A DNA stretch of 50,475 nucleotides, taken from assembly GCA_007123775.1 (NCBI GenBank), contig SLGK01000009.1, positions 1-50,475 on the forward strand, read 5' to 3'. Below the pieces are notes generated by a model. It was given only the letters and a program-made list of their open reading frames with translations, was not told where the DNA came from and did not search any database. Shown piece after piece: positions 25,738-34,383 of the stretch. The stretch's first letter is position 1; every line of letters starts with the position of its first letter. The position numbers and the translations under genes are program-made. The stretch is from Anaerolineae bacterium. Lineage in GTDB: Bacteria > Chloroflexota > Anaerolineae > Promineifilales > Promineifilaceae.

Positions 25738-27069
25738 TTAGTCAGCAGCCTGACCGGCAAGCGGTTGTGGGTCGCGCCACAGGGACAAACCAACCGGCAG
25801 CGCCCGCTCCGTACGCCAGGTCAGGTAAATGATCTCGACAAAAGCGGCGAGATTGAGGGCAACGGCGGCGGTGGGTAAGCCGGGTAAGCGCTGCTGTAGA
25901 CCAATACCCAACACAACGGCCGTTACCAGCAAATTGATCGCCATGCCCATATTGACCGCTTTGGTGGCCTGCTCATTGATCAACAGGCCCCGCAGCCATG
26001 CCGTAATCGTCGCCAGGGCCGGGAAAGGTAAAAATAGCAGCAATCCTGATAGTGTCAACTCTCCCGTCAGCGGCGTCATCTCCTGCACCACAAACACATA
26101 CAGTTCAGACAGCGGCGTGAAGACAAAAATGGTCATGAGAATGGTCAACCCCATGGCCAGCGTGATGCTAAAACGGCGAATCGGTTTGAACGTGTGCGGC
26201 CCCTGGCTCAAGGCGATAACCGCTTCGGGCAACGCCAGGGCCGCCGCCCGCGCCATCAGCATAATCTGGAACAGCACCGGCCAGGCCGCCAGCGACTCAG
26301 TGGGCTGGTCCAGGCGGGCCAGGCTAAAGGTAATCAATGGTTGGGCCAGCAGCACCAGCAGCGAGGTGGCCGCCAGCGGCAGATGGAACCAGAACAGGTA
26401 GCTGTAGGTCAGGTTGCTTTTCTGCGGCTGATCGGGCCGCAGTTCATGGCGCAGGATGGGCTGCACGGCAATGGTGGCGTAAATCGCCTCGGCGATGACG
26501 CCTACCATCAGCGCGGTAGAGCCGTTAATGACCCCCGGCAAATCGGTCCAGACGGCCAACCCAATAACCGTACCCCCTGACGCTAACAGACGAACGGCCG
26601 TTCCCCAGGCCATCTGGCGCGGACGATTAAAGCGAATCAAAACCCCTTGCAAAAAGCGACGCCAGGCAATAGCCGCGCTCCACAGGGTCATAATTTGCAT
26701 CCCTGGCTGCACCCAAACCGCTACCGGCTCCGGCACATCCAACCATTGGCGTACAACGACGTCAAACAGGGGCGTGAAGGCAACCAGAATCGTGACCAGT
26801 GTCAGGCCAATTATCCAATGGATGGTAAAGCGGCGCACCAGCCGGTAAGAGGCGTAATCTTTCACCTGAGCCGTTGACGTGGCCAGCAGGTTAATAATCG
26901 GGCTTTCGATAGTCACCGACAGGCTAAGCACAATGCCCTGAGCCGCCAGCATAACAACCTGATTTGGCAGCCGATTGATAGCGGCGGTAATGATCGGCCC
27001 TTCGGCCGTCATCAGCAGCCAACTGGCAAATAAAGGCAGCCAGAACCAAAAAATGTCACGCTGTCGCAT
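25738..27069 (-). CDS. MATE/ANK-like multi-pass transporter
   Basis: A 443-residue membrane protein with about 12 hydrophobic helices in two halves of about 220 residues. The N-terminal FWLPLFASWLLMTAEGPIITAAINRLPN and IESPIINLLATSTA recall the ANKH (progressive ankylosis)/MATE branch of the MOP superfamily. The assignment is by fold pattern; substrate is unknown and could be a drug, sodium antiport or phosphate-type solute. It is bracketed by MITE copies B and C, whose insertion sites are at the stop codon and 18 bases upstream of the start. Confidence 0.75.
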   Translation of the reverse strand: MRQRDIFWFWLPLFASWLLMTAEGPIITAAINRLPNQVVMLAAQGIVLSLSVTIESPIINLLATSTAQVKDYASYRLVRRFTIHWIIGLTLVTILVAFTPLFDVVVRQWLDVPEPVAVWVQPGMQIMTLWSAAIAWRRFLQGVLIRFNRPRQMAWGTAVRLLASGGTVIGLAVWTDLPGVINGSTALMVGVIAEAIYATIAVQPILRHELRPDQPQKSNLTYSYLFWFHLPLAATSLLVLLAQPLITFSLARLDQPTESLAAWPVLFQIMLMARAAALALPEAVIALSQGPHTFKPIRRFSITLAMGLTILMTIFVFTPLSELYVFVVQEMTPLTGELTLSGLLLFLPFPALATITAWLRGLLINEQATKAVNMGMAINLLVTAVVLGIGLQQRLPGLPTAAVALNLAAFVEIIYLTWRTERALPVGLSLWRDPQPLAGQAAD

Positions 27070-27087
27070 ACTATGATCTCATATCTG

Positions 27088-27227
27088 GGCATGGTTCAAA
27101 TTAGCTTGACAATTTACTGACCGAGGACGGAAGACGGAAGACCGATAGCCAGTCTAATTCCGTCCTTCGTCTTCCGTCCTTCGTCAAAATTTGTAAAGTT
27201 AGCTGCTAGGGAGCAGTGAATCATGCC
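27088..27227 (+). mobile_element. MITE-like element, copy C (140 bp)
   Basis: Third copy, in the orientation of copy B. The ends are GGCATGGTTCAA and GAATCATGCC, flanked by CATATCTG (27080-27087) and CATAGCTG (27228-27235), an 8-bp target duplication with one mismatch. The inner flanks match the other copies, whereas the central palindrome has a different sequence (CGGAAGACGGAAGACCGAT type). It sits in the promoter region of the MATE-like gene. The remaining 27236-27415 is AT-richer and shows no clear gene or promoter. Confidence 0.88.
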
Positions 27228-27415
27228 CATAGCTGTAGTCTACTGTTAGATATTTATCGAACGTCAGGCGCGTAAGCCTATCAGTTTGCCGCCAATTTGA
27301 CGACACCAATAACTGTTTTCTAATCCACCCGTTTTGCGTTAAGATTAAGCATATAAATTACGCCGAACGTAATTTAGCTTTGCCCTTTCCCATATTCTCA
27401 CAAGGAGCGTGTTTT

Positions 27416-28426
27416 ATGCGTAAAAGAGTCGTTTTTATCACCGGCGTGGCTGGCGAAATCGGCCAGGCTCTCCTGAAAGAAGTAGCCCAAGCCGAGGGCT
27501 ATCAAGTTGTTACGCTGGATTTGCAGCCCCTGCCCAGAGAGCTGCAGGGATTGTCTCATCACATTCAGGGTGACATTCTGAATCAATCGCTGTTGCGGCG
27601 GCTGATTACCGAGTATGACGTGGATACCATCTATCATCTGGCCGCGCTGCTCTCGACCCGGGCTGAATTTGCGCCAGAGTTGGCCCATCGGGTAAACGTG
27701 GATGGCACGCTGGCCCTGCTGCAACTGGCGGCAGAGCAGTCAGAACGGCGCGGCGTGCCGGTCAAATTCATCTTCCCCAGCTCGATTGCGGTTTATGGTA
27801 TGCCGGACCAGACGGTCAAGCAGATCAATCCCCAGGTAAAAGAGTGGGAGTGGAATGAACCGGCCACCATGTATGGCTGCAACAAGCTGTATTGCGAACG
27901 GCTTGGCGTTTATTTTAGCCACAATTACCAGCAGTTAGCCGCTAATCCGGGGACGCGCCTTGATTTTCGCTGCGTGCGTTTTCCGGGGTTGATCAGTGCG
28001 TTTACCGTTCCGGCCGGCGGCACCAGCGACTATGGCCCGGAGATGCTCCATGCCGCTGCTCAACGCCGGCCGTACGCCTGTTTTGTGCGCGAAGAGGCGA
28101 CCATTCCCTTTATGGCTATGCCTGATGCTGTGACTGGTCTACGGGCGTTGGCGCAGGTTCCTCAAGAAGCCCTATCGCGGCGTATCTATAACATTACCAG
28201 TTTCAGCCTGTCGGCAGGAGAATTCAGGTCTCAGGTGTTAAATGCTTTTCCCAACGCTGAGATTACCTTTGAGCCAGACGCTAAACGACAGGCGATTGTG
28301 GATAGCTGGCCGGCCGGATTGAATGATGAAGCCGCCCGTAAAGATTGGGGTTGGCAGCCGGCCTATGACATAGACCGGGCCTTTGCGGAATACCTGGTAC
28401 CCAATATTCGGGAGCGCTATAGATGA
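27416..28426 (+). CDS. NAD-dependent epimerase, L-threonine 3-dehydrogenase type
   Basis: A 336-residue extended short-chain dehydrogenase from the ATG after AAGGAG. NAD site VFITGVAGEIGQALLKEV (about 5-22, GxxGxxG variant), catalytic Ser near FPSSIAVYG and the YGCNK (YxxxK) dyad are present. The GGTSDYGPEMLHAAAQ and PFMAMPDAVTGL motifs match the NDP-sugar-epimerase-like L-threonine 3-dehydrogenases, which make 2-amino-3-oxobutyrate from threonine. A sugar epimerase cannot be ruled out. There is no adjacent kbl gene. Confidence 0.85.
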   Translation: MRKRVVFITGVAGEIGQALLKEVAQAEGYQVVTLDLQPLPRELQGLSHHIQGDILNQSLLRRLITEYDVDTIYHLAALLSTRAEFAPELAHRVNVDGTLALLQLAAEQSERRGVPVKFIFPSSIAVYGMPDQTVKQINPQVKEWEWNEPATMYGCNKLYCERLGVYFSHNYQQLAANPGTRLDFRCVRFPGLISAFTVPAGGTSDYGPEMLHAAAQRRPYACFVREEATIPFMAMPDAVTGLRALAQVPQEALSRRIYNITSFSLSAGEFRSQVLNAFPNAEITFEPDAKRQAIVDSWPAGLNDEAARKDWGWQPAYDIDRAFAEYLVPNIRERYR

Positions 28427-28513
28427 GTATTGCGTGTTGCGTATTGCGTAATGGGTCGTAAACAATGTGCTATCCGCCACTCGCTACCCACTACCCGCCC
28501 TGAGGAAAATGCT

Positions 28514-29428
28514 TTGCTAGAGAGACGTAGACTGACCCGCTATGCCTGGTTAACGATAGCGACGGCCGTTCTTATCATAACACTCAAAGCAGGTGCCTTT
28601 TGGCTTACTGGTTCTGTCGGTCTGCTATCAGATGCGCTTGAGTCTGGCATTAACCTGGCGTCGGCTTTGATGGCTCTGTTTGCCCTCACCATAGCCGCTC
28701 GCCCGCCCGATGAAGACCATCCCTATGGCCATGATAAGGCAGAATACTTTGCCGGCGGGGTGGTGGGAACCTTGGTTGTGATAGCGGCGATAACGGTAGC
28801 AGTGACGGCCGTTCGTGGCCTGTTAGATCCGCAACCCTTCCAACAAATTGGCTTCGGGCTTTTCATTGTCATGTTGGCTACGTTGGGCAATTACGCTACC
28901 GCCCGTATACTGCTAAAAACAGGTCAGCAGTATGACTCCATGACTTTAGAAGCTGAAGCCCGCCATCTGATGGCCGATGTCTGGACTTCCGTGGCGGTGG
29001 TGCTGGGCATTGGTGTGGTAGCCCTTACCGGTTGGTATATCTTCGATCCGCTCATCGCTCTGGCCGTTGCCGCCCATATCCTCCGTTCCGGTCTTAAACT
29101 GGTCAGCAAGGCAGTAGGCGGCCTGATGGACGAATCCCTGCCGCCCGCTGAGATAGCCCGTGTTGAGCGGATTTTAGATAGCTATCGAGAACAAGGCGTG
29201 GCTTATCACGCCCTGCGCTCGCGCCGCTCTGGGGCACGCCGCTTTGTCTCGGTGCATATTCAAGTACCCGGTGCCTGGACAGTGCAACAGGGCCACACCA
29301 TGCTGGAATTGATTGAAGCCGATCTGCGGCGCGAACTGCCTGCCCTATCGGTTTTCACCCATTTAGAACCGCTAGAAGACCCTGTTTCCTGGCAGGATAT
29401 TACGCTGCACCGGTCCGACAAAGCATAA
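28514..29428 (+). CDS. Cation diffusion facilitator (CDF) metal transporter
   Basis: A 304-residue (TTG start, GAGGA at seven bases) divalent cation exporter. An ATG 63 bases earlier would start inside a repeat. Helix motifs include LLSDALESGINLASALMALFAL, the HPYGHDKAEYFAGG loop, and the second zinc-site HLMADVWTSVAVVLGI (HxxxD). The cytoplasmic C-terminal domain (about 205-304) contains GVAYHALRSRRSGARRFVSVHIQVPG. It exports zinc, iron, manganese or cobalt; selectivity is not predictable. The start overlaps no upstream gene. Confidence 0.92.
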   Translation: MLERRRLTRYAWLTIATAVLIITLKAGAFWLTGSVGLLSDALESGINLASALMALFALTIAARPPDEDHPYGHDKAEYFAGGVVGTLVVIAAITVAVTAVRGLLDPQPFQQIGFGLFIVMLATLGNYATARILLKTGQQYDSMTLEAEARHLMADVWTSVAVVLGIGVVALTGWYIFDPLIALAVAAHILRSGLKLVSKAVGGLMDESLPPAEIARVERILDSYREQGVAYHALRSRRSGARRFVSVHIQVPGAWTVQQGHTMLELIEADLRRELPALSVFTHLEPLEDPVSWQDITLHRSDKA

Positions 29429-29572
29429 TATGACGCCGTTTATACCCGCTGTTTGTATCATGGCACATGGCAGATGGCCCGCACTTTGCTTATGATTGTG
29501 TGTACAATTGACAATCAGCACCCAACCCACAAGCGCACGATGACTTGTTAGGGTTAGGTAATGGAGGTAAGT

Positions 29573-30586
29573 ATGAGCAACACGCAAACAATCGAGCAAG
29601 ATATGGTTGAAGCGCTACAGCGGTTGATGGCGGAGCTAGATGAGAGCCGTGAGTTTTATGAAACGGCCGTTCAAAATGTCTACGAAACGCGGTTACAGGA
29701 TATGTTTGAGCAGCGGGCACAGCAGCGAGACGGCTTTATTGATGAATTGGAAGAGGCCCTGGCGCGTTATGGTGCGGAAGAAGCGGCCGAATCTGATCCG
29801 GTAGAACCGTTACTCACGCTGGAAGAAAGCATCAAACGGGGCCTGATGACCGTTAAGGCCGCTATGACGATTGAGCGAGACAAAACAGACGAGACCTTGT
29901 TGCAAGAGTGCCAGGCGGCCGAAAAACGGCTGCTCTCCACATACAAAACGCTGCTGGAAGAAGCGGATTGGCCGACCTCAGTCGAGGCCACGTTGAGCCA
30001 TCAGTACGAACAGGTGCAGGTGGCCTATGCGTACATTGACAGCACCACCATTCGCACCGATTGGGCAGTGGCGGTCGGCTTGTTTCAGGATACGGCCGTT
30101 GCCCAACAAACCATTACCGCCCTCAAAGAAGCGGGCTTTGAAGCCGACGACATTGGCTTGATCAGGCAGGATGATGAGGAGAAAACCGACGTGGCTGAGG
30201 CCCTGCGCGAGAATATTCAAGAAACGACCAGAGAAACGGCCGGGGCCAGCGCGTTGGGCGGTGGTGCCGTGGGTACAGTCTTTGGGCTGACGGCAGGGGT
30301 TGGTGTGGCCCTCGTGACCGGTCCCTGGTTGGCTGCCCTGGGTATTACGGCCATCGGGGCCGGCATTGGCGCGACCTACGGCGGCATATTTGGCACGCTA
30401 ATAGGCATGGGCATTGGTGAAGAGGATGTCCAGCGTTACCTGGAAGGCATCCGGCGCGGTGAAACCCTGTTGGCCGTCAAAGCCTCGCCCGAACAAGCCT
30501 CTGCCGCTGCCGGTATCCTGCGCCAGCACGACGCCAGCAGCGTTATGGTCCGCCATGATAGCTTTGGTGAGGCGGTGGTTGAGTAG
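29573..30586 (+). CDS. Four-helix-bundle (DUF2383) / YflT-like stress protein fusion
   Basis: A 337-residue protein from the ATG following GGAGG. The first 150 residues are a helical bundle with two ferritin-like repeats (HQYEQVQVAYAYID at its end), like the PA2169/DUF2383 family. Residues about 155-210 (WAVAVGLFQDTAVAQQTITALKEAGF and ADDIGLIRQDDE) match the general stress protein 17M/YflT N-terminal module. Then comes a Gly-rich double hydrophobic hairpin (SALGGGAVGTVFGLTAGVGVA and GIGATYGGIFGTLIGMGIG), a glycine zipper typical of YflT/DUF1269 proteins. The fusion is unusual. It may be a membrane-associated stress factor. Confidence 0.75.
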   Translation: MSNTQTIEQDMVEALQRLMAELDESREFYETAVQNVYETRLQDMFEQRAQQRDGFIDELEEALARYGAEEAAESDPVEPLLTLEESIKRGLMTVKAAMTIERDKTDETLLQECQAAEKRLLSTYKTLLEEADWPTSVEATLSHQYEQVQVAYAYIDSTTIRTDWAVAVGLFQDTAVAQQTITALKEAGFEADDIGLIRQDDEEKTDVAEALRENIQETTRETAGASALGGGAVGTVFGLTAGVGVALVTGPWLAALGITAIGAGIGATYGGIFGTLIGMGIGEEDVQRYLEGIRRGETLLAVKASPEQASAAAGILRQHDASSVMVRHDSFGEAVVE

Positions 30587-30589
30587 TCT

Positions 30590-30690
30590 GGTAGTTGAGT
30601 AGTCGTGTAGTCTGGTAGTCGAGTGGTCTGGTAGTCGAGTGGTCTGGTAGTCTGGTAGTCGAGTGGTCTATCGTCTATGGTCTAAGGTCT
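30590..30690. repeat. GGTAGTCTGGTAGTCGAGTGGTCTG tandem repeat
   Basis: About 100 bases of degenerate GGTAGTCGAGT/GGTCTG units, with no complementary arm, between the stress protein and dusB. A similar AGTCGATAGTCAGAT array lies at 41570-41640. Confidence 0.8.
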
Positions 30691-30697
30691 GTGATCC

Positions 30698-31678
30698 ATG
30701 AGTGCAACGATGACGCCTTACTTCTACGTTGGTGATGTGCCGGTCTATGGGGACGTTATTTTGTCCCCAATGGCCGGCTATTCTGACGTGCCCTACCGCG
30801 CCCTCTGTCGAGCTTATGGCTCGGCCATGCACTATACGGAATTTGTGCCGGTTGAAGCGCTAATCGGCCGTAACGTGCATGAACGCTTTCGTCGCCGTCT
30901 CGATAAACAGCCCGATGAACGGCCGATGGTCTTTCAGATTTTTGGCAACGATGCCCGGATGATATTAGAGGCCGCTCAGCGCATTGAAGCCTGGGGGCCA
31001 GACATCATCGACATTAACATGGGCTGCTCCACGCGGCGGGTCAGCGGTCGCGGGGCCGGCGTGGGCATGATGCCCCAACCAGAGTTGGTACGCGACACGT
31101 TTAGCCTGCTGACGCAGCATCTCAGCGTGCCGGTTACGGGCAAAATTCGGTTGGGTTGGGACGAATCACAGCAAAATTATGCTGACATTGCCCGCATTAT
31201 GGAAGATAACGGCGCGGCCCTGATTGCCATGCACGCCCGCACCAAGACGCAAAAGTACGGCGGCCAGGCCGATTGGGACGCCATTGCTGACCTGCGGGCG
31301 CGGGTGTCGGTGCCGGTCATCGGCAACGGCGATGTGCGAACCCCGGCTGATATTGAGCGCCTGAAAGCCCATACCGGCTGCGAAGCAGTGATGATTGGCC
31401 GGGCAGCTATTGGCAATCCCTGGATTTTTGCGCGTCGCTGCCGGGAAGAGGTCAGGCCGGCCGATTTGCTGGACGCGGTGCGCCTACACGCCCGCGAGAT
31501 GGTGGCCTATTATGGCGCACCGCATGGCCTGATTCAGTTTCGCAAGCATCTGAAGCAATATCTGGCCGATCTACCGGAGGCTGAGCCAATAGTGCCAGCG
31601 TTATTGACAATCCAATCGCTCGCTGAGTTTGAGTCGCTGCTGGCGCAGATTGGTGAACCGTCAATGGCAATGGGTTAG
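30698..31678 (+). CDS. dusB: tRNA-dihydrouridine synthase (DusB family)
   Basis: A 326-residue FMN enzyme that reduces uridine to dihydrouridine in tRNA. ILSPMAGYSDVPYRALCRAYGS (about 22-43), VFQIFGNDARM, IDINMGCSTRRVSGRGAGVGMM (catalytic Cys in the GC dyad), TGKIRLGWDES and GNGDVRTPADIERL with GRAAIGNPWIF are Dus signatures. The usual GCPxxKV and AGSxLL are replaced by GCSTRRV and AGVGMM, a variant that may affect position specificity, so DusB against DusA/C is not certain. It begins after a tandem repeat array and is followed by a short gap. Confidence 0.92.
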   Translation: MSATMTPYFYVGDVPVYGDVILSPMAGYSDVPYRALCRAYGSAMHYTEFVPVEALIGRNVHERFRRRLDKQPDERPMVFQIFGNDARMILEAAQRIEAWGPDIIDINMGCSTRRVSGRGAGVGMMPQPELVRDTFSLLTQHLSVPVTGKIRLGWDESQQNYADIARIMEDNGAALIAMHARTKTQKYGGQADWDAIADLRARVSVPVIGNGDVRTPADIERLKAHTGCEAVMIGRAAIGNPWIFARRCREEVRPADLLDAVRLHAREMVAYYGAPHGLIQFRKHLKQYLADLPEAEPIVPALLTIQSLAEFESLLAQIGEPSMAMG

Positions 31679-31696
31679 CCAGATACCAAACACCGA

Positions 31697-32194
31697 TTAC
31701 TGCTTGCCAAATTTCTCGGCCCAGTTGCGAAAATGCTCGTGGTCACTTTCGCTGAGGAAAGGGTTATCTACGGCGGCCAGGCAGATACGGCGGGCGTCTT
31801 CATATTCTTCCTGGCGGCGGTAGATGACGCGCAGATGTTCGTAGGGAAAGCGGCTGGATACCTGGTCGGCAACGGCCGTTTCATAATAGCCAATGGCGCC
31901 GGCTACATCTCCGGCCATCTCTCGGGCTTTGCCTTCACTTAGATTATGCAGCAGCGCCTGGCGCAGGTCGCTATAAAGCAAGTCGTAGGCACGGAGTTTG
32001 GCTTTGTTAACGGCCGTTGTTTCTGCCTGCTCCAACGCCTGTGCTTCGGCCTGCAGGGCTGCCAGCAAGGCCTGACGCGATTCGCCAGCCCGCTCTGCCT
32101 CAGCCAGATTCTCTCGTAATTCCGCTTCTGTCTGACGGAACACCTCATCGGGGTCAACTTCATTCTTGCGCTTAAAAGGCCACCAATTGGGCAT
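31697..32194 (-). CDS. Helical TPR-like protein of unknown function
   Basis: A 165-residue protein from MPNWWPFKRKNE. It starts with an acidic coiled-coil (about 15-75, VFRQTEAELRENLAEAERAG and LQAEAQALEQAET), followed by ARAMAGDVAGAIGYYETAVAD-like and YEDARRICLAAVDNP segments that resemble two TPR repeats. No catalytic residues are evident. A possible role is as a scaffold or adaptor. It lies between dusB and the EAD-STAND gene, convergent with the former. Confidence 0.6.
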   Translation of the reverse strand: MPNWWPFKRKNEVDPDEVFRQTEAELRENLAEAERAGESRQALLAALQAEAQALEQAETTAVNKAKLRAYDLLYSDLRQALLHNLSEGKAREMAGDVAGAIGYYETAVADQVSSRFPYEHLRVIYRRQEEYEDARRICLAAVDNPFLSESDHEHFRNWAEKFGKQ

Positions 32195-32350
32195 TGTGAC
32201 TATCCTCAAAATAGGGGCAGTGGTCGTCCTGCCCATCGTTAACTGGTATACTTTGTTCATGCCTGCATCCTATATTTGTAACGCATAGCAACCGCGAGAG
32301 CAAAGAGGATTTGTTTGCCAGGTTGGTTGAAAAGTCAGAAGTAGGTGATC

Positions 32351-33958
32351 ATGGATGATATTAACGCCACGCTCATAGATGATTTGCTAAACCACTTTGA
32401 CGAACCGGAATTGCGCCAGTTTTGTCAGCAATTGGGTGAAGTCGCATACGATGATTTGGCCGGTGACGAGCCACATACCAAAATTACCCACCTGGTCAAT
32501 TATCTGGAACGACGCGGGCGGCGGCGACGCCTCGCCAGGCAGTTGGTAACACTGCAACCCCATTTAGCTCCCCAATATCAGTCCCTTTTGCGCGAATTGG
32601 ATCGCATTCGCTCGCAGGCAGCAGCGATTGACGATGCCCTGAGCTGGCTGGATGAGCTGGCTGCCGGTCAAGGCGCCGCGCTGGAAGAACCCCCCACCAC
32701 TACCTGGCCAACCCAACAAAACACCGAACCCCGCGCCCAGCCTGATTCCAAGTTAAGCTGGATTGACAGTCTGGCTCAGGGCAGCGGTTTGTCTGTGGAA
32801 GAGGAACCGACAATGACCTGGCTGGAGGAAGATGATGCGACCACGCTGCCACCATATCAGGTGGGCGGGCGTATCAGCTCGCCAGCTTATTTTTTCGGCC
32901 GAGAGTCGGAGCGTCAATGGCTGCGTACTCGCCTGTTGGAAATGGGCAGCAGTGTCATTGTGGGTTTGCCGTATAGCGGTAAGTCATCGCTGCTCCATGC
33001 GCTGGTTTTTGACGAACCGCTCCCGCCGGAGCATCATTTTTTGCTGGCCTATGTTTCGTTAGAAAACGGCCGTTTTCCTTATCAATCTCAGGTTGAACTG
33101 CTCAATGCTATCTGGTTACAATGGTTGGGCCATGTCAGACGGATGCACCAGCAGGCGGACCTGCCGGCAGTGGCTGCCATCGGCCAGTTGTCTGACTTTG
33201 CCCACCACGTCCAAACCCTGCAGCAGCAGGGCTATCGGCCTGTTGTGTGCCTGGACGGGTTTATGCCGGCGGCCGGTCAGGCCGGTTTGGTGGATGAGGC
33301 TTTGTTGACCGCGTGGCATGATTTGGGTAACACTGGACATATCGCTTTTGTGTTGACGGCTGAACGGCCGTTAGCCAGCATACTGCCTAACACATGGCTT
33401 CGCACTGGTTTTGACACCATTTTTTACCAGCTAGAAATCGGTTTGTTGTCGCCAGAGTCGGCCTGGTCGCTGTTAACTGAACCAGCCCGGAAGCGGGGCA
33501 TAGACATGCCGTCCCCGCTGGTCGAACGCTGGCTTGACTATTGCGGTGCCTACCCCATTTTTTTGCAGATGGCGGGCAGTCTGCTATGGGAGACATTGGC
33601 TGATCAAGGATTTGTTAGTTCAGGTGTCGAAGCTGCTTTGCAGTACAAGTTCCGTCAGTGGGCCAAGCCCTACTGGCACCGCATGTGGCAAGCGTTGTCG
33701 GCTGAGGCCCGGCACGCTTTTCCACGTCGGCCAACAACGCCTACGACGCCGGCAGCCAAAGTCGTGTATCGTTTCCTGGCCGGGCGCGGACTGCTGGTGC
33801 CGGATGGAGCGCAATATCGACCGTTTAGCAGTGCCTTTGCCCAGTGGTTAGAAAGAGACCACCCGCAGTCCGCCACGGTAGCCCCAGCGGACCAGGTGCA
33901 GGCGGAGGGACAAGCTGATACCGGCTGGCTGCGCCGTCTGTGGGCTGATAAAAGTTAA
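32351..33958 (+). CDS. EAD1-STAND ATPase (NACHT/AAA-like)
   Basis: A 535-residue protein from ATG 32351 (a GTG two codons earlier is possible). Residues 1-85 (LIDDLLNHFDEPELRQFCQQLG, DDLAGDEPHTKITHLVNYLERRGR) match the effector-associated domain EAD1, a death-fold-like adaptor. Two acidic linkers with an internal duplication (LSWLDELAAGQGAALEEPPT and LSWIDSLAQGSGLSVEEEPT) precede a P-loop NTPase: Walker A VIVGLPYSGKSSLLHAL (about 201-217) and Walker B VVCLDGFM (about 298), with a winged-helix region near the C-terminus. This is the architecture of conflict or signalling STAND proteins. No effector gene is adjacent. Confidence 0.8.
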   Translation: MDDINATLIDDLLNHFDEPELRQFCQQLGEVAYDDLAGDEPHTKITHLVNYLERRGRRRRLARQLVTLQPHLAPQYQSLLRELDRIRSQAAAIDDALSWLDELAAGQGAALEEPPTTTWPTQQNTEPRAQPDSKLSWIDSLAQGSGLSVEEEPTMTWLEEDDATTLPPYQVGGRISSPAYFFGRESERQWLRTRLLEMGSSVIVGLPYSGKSSLLHALVFDEPLPPEHHFLLAYVSLENGRFPYQSQVELLNAIWLQWLGHVRRMHQQADLPAVAAIGQLSDFAHHVQTLQQQGYRPVVCLDGFMPAAGQAGLVDEALLTAWHDLGNTGHIAFVLTAERPLASILPNTWLRTGFDTIFYQLEIGLLSPESAWSLLTEPARKRGIDMPSPLVERWLDYCGAYPIFLQMAGSLLWETLADQGFVSSGVEAALQYKFRQWAKPYWHRMWQALSAEARHAFPRRPTTPTTPAAKVVYRFLAGRGLLVPDGAQYRPFSSAFAQWLERDHPQSATVAPADQVQAEGQADTGWLRRLWADKS

Positions 33959-33976
33959 GAAAGGACGTTGTTTGCT

Positions 33977-34354
33977 ATGGAAAAAGTTTTGGTAATGCTT
34001 GGAGCCGCTTTTATGTTTTTGGGCGTGGCCGTCGGTGCTTTTGGCGCGCATGGTTTGAGCGCGTATCTGGCGCGACATGAATTGACGAACACGTTTGAAA
34101 CGGCCGTTCGCTATCACATGATTCACGGTTTGGCTATTTTTGTGGCCGCCTGGGCTGCGGACAGATGGGCCGGGCCTTTACCCACCTGGGCTGGTTATCT
34201 TTTTGTGGCCGGCATTATTCTATTTTCCGGCAGTTTGTACTTGCTGGTGGCTACCCGCCTGCGCTGGCTGGGGGCCATTACGCCGTTAGGGGGTGTGGCT
34301 TTTCTGGCTGGCTGGCTGCGCCTCTTTTTGGCCGCCTGGCAGAGCGGACAGTAA
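33977..34354 (+). CDS. DUF423 small membrane protein
   Basis: A 125-residue, four-helix membrane protein. [21 protein letters not shown] and [16 protein letters not shown] are the hallmarks of the DUF423/YgdD family, conserved but of unknown biochemical role. A TTG three codons upstream is the alternative start. The ribosome site is AAGGA. Thirty bases separate it from aroQ. Confidence 0.93.
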   Translation: MEKVLVMLGAAFMFLGVAVGAFGAHGLSAYLARHELTNTFETAVRYHMIHGLAIFVAAWAADRWAGPLPTWAGYLFVAGIILFSGSLYLLVATRLRWLGAITPLGGVAFLAGWLRLFLAAWQSGQ

Positions 34355-34383
34355 ACGGGGCGCACGACCATCCTGGAGTAAAC

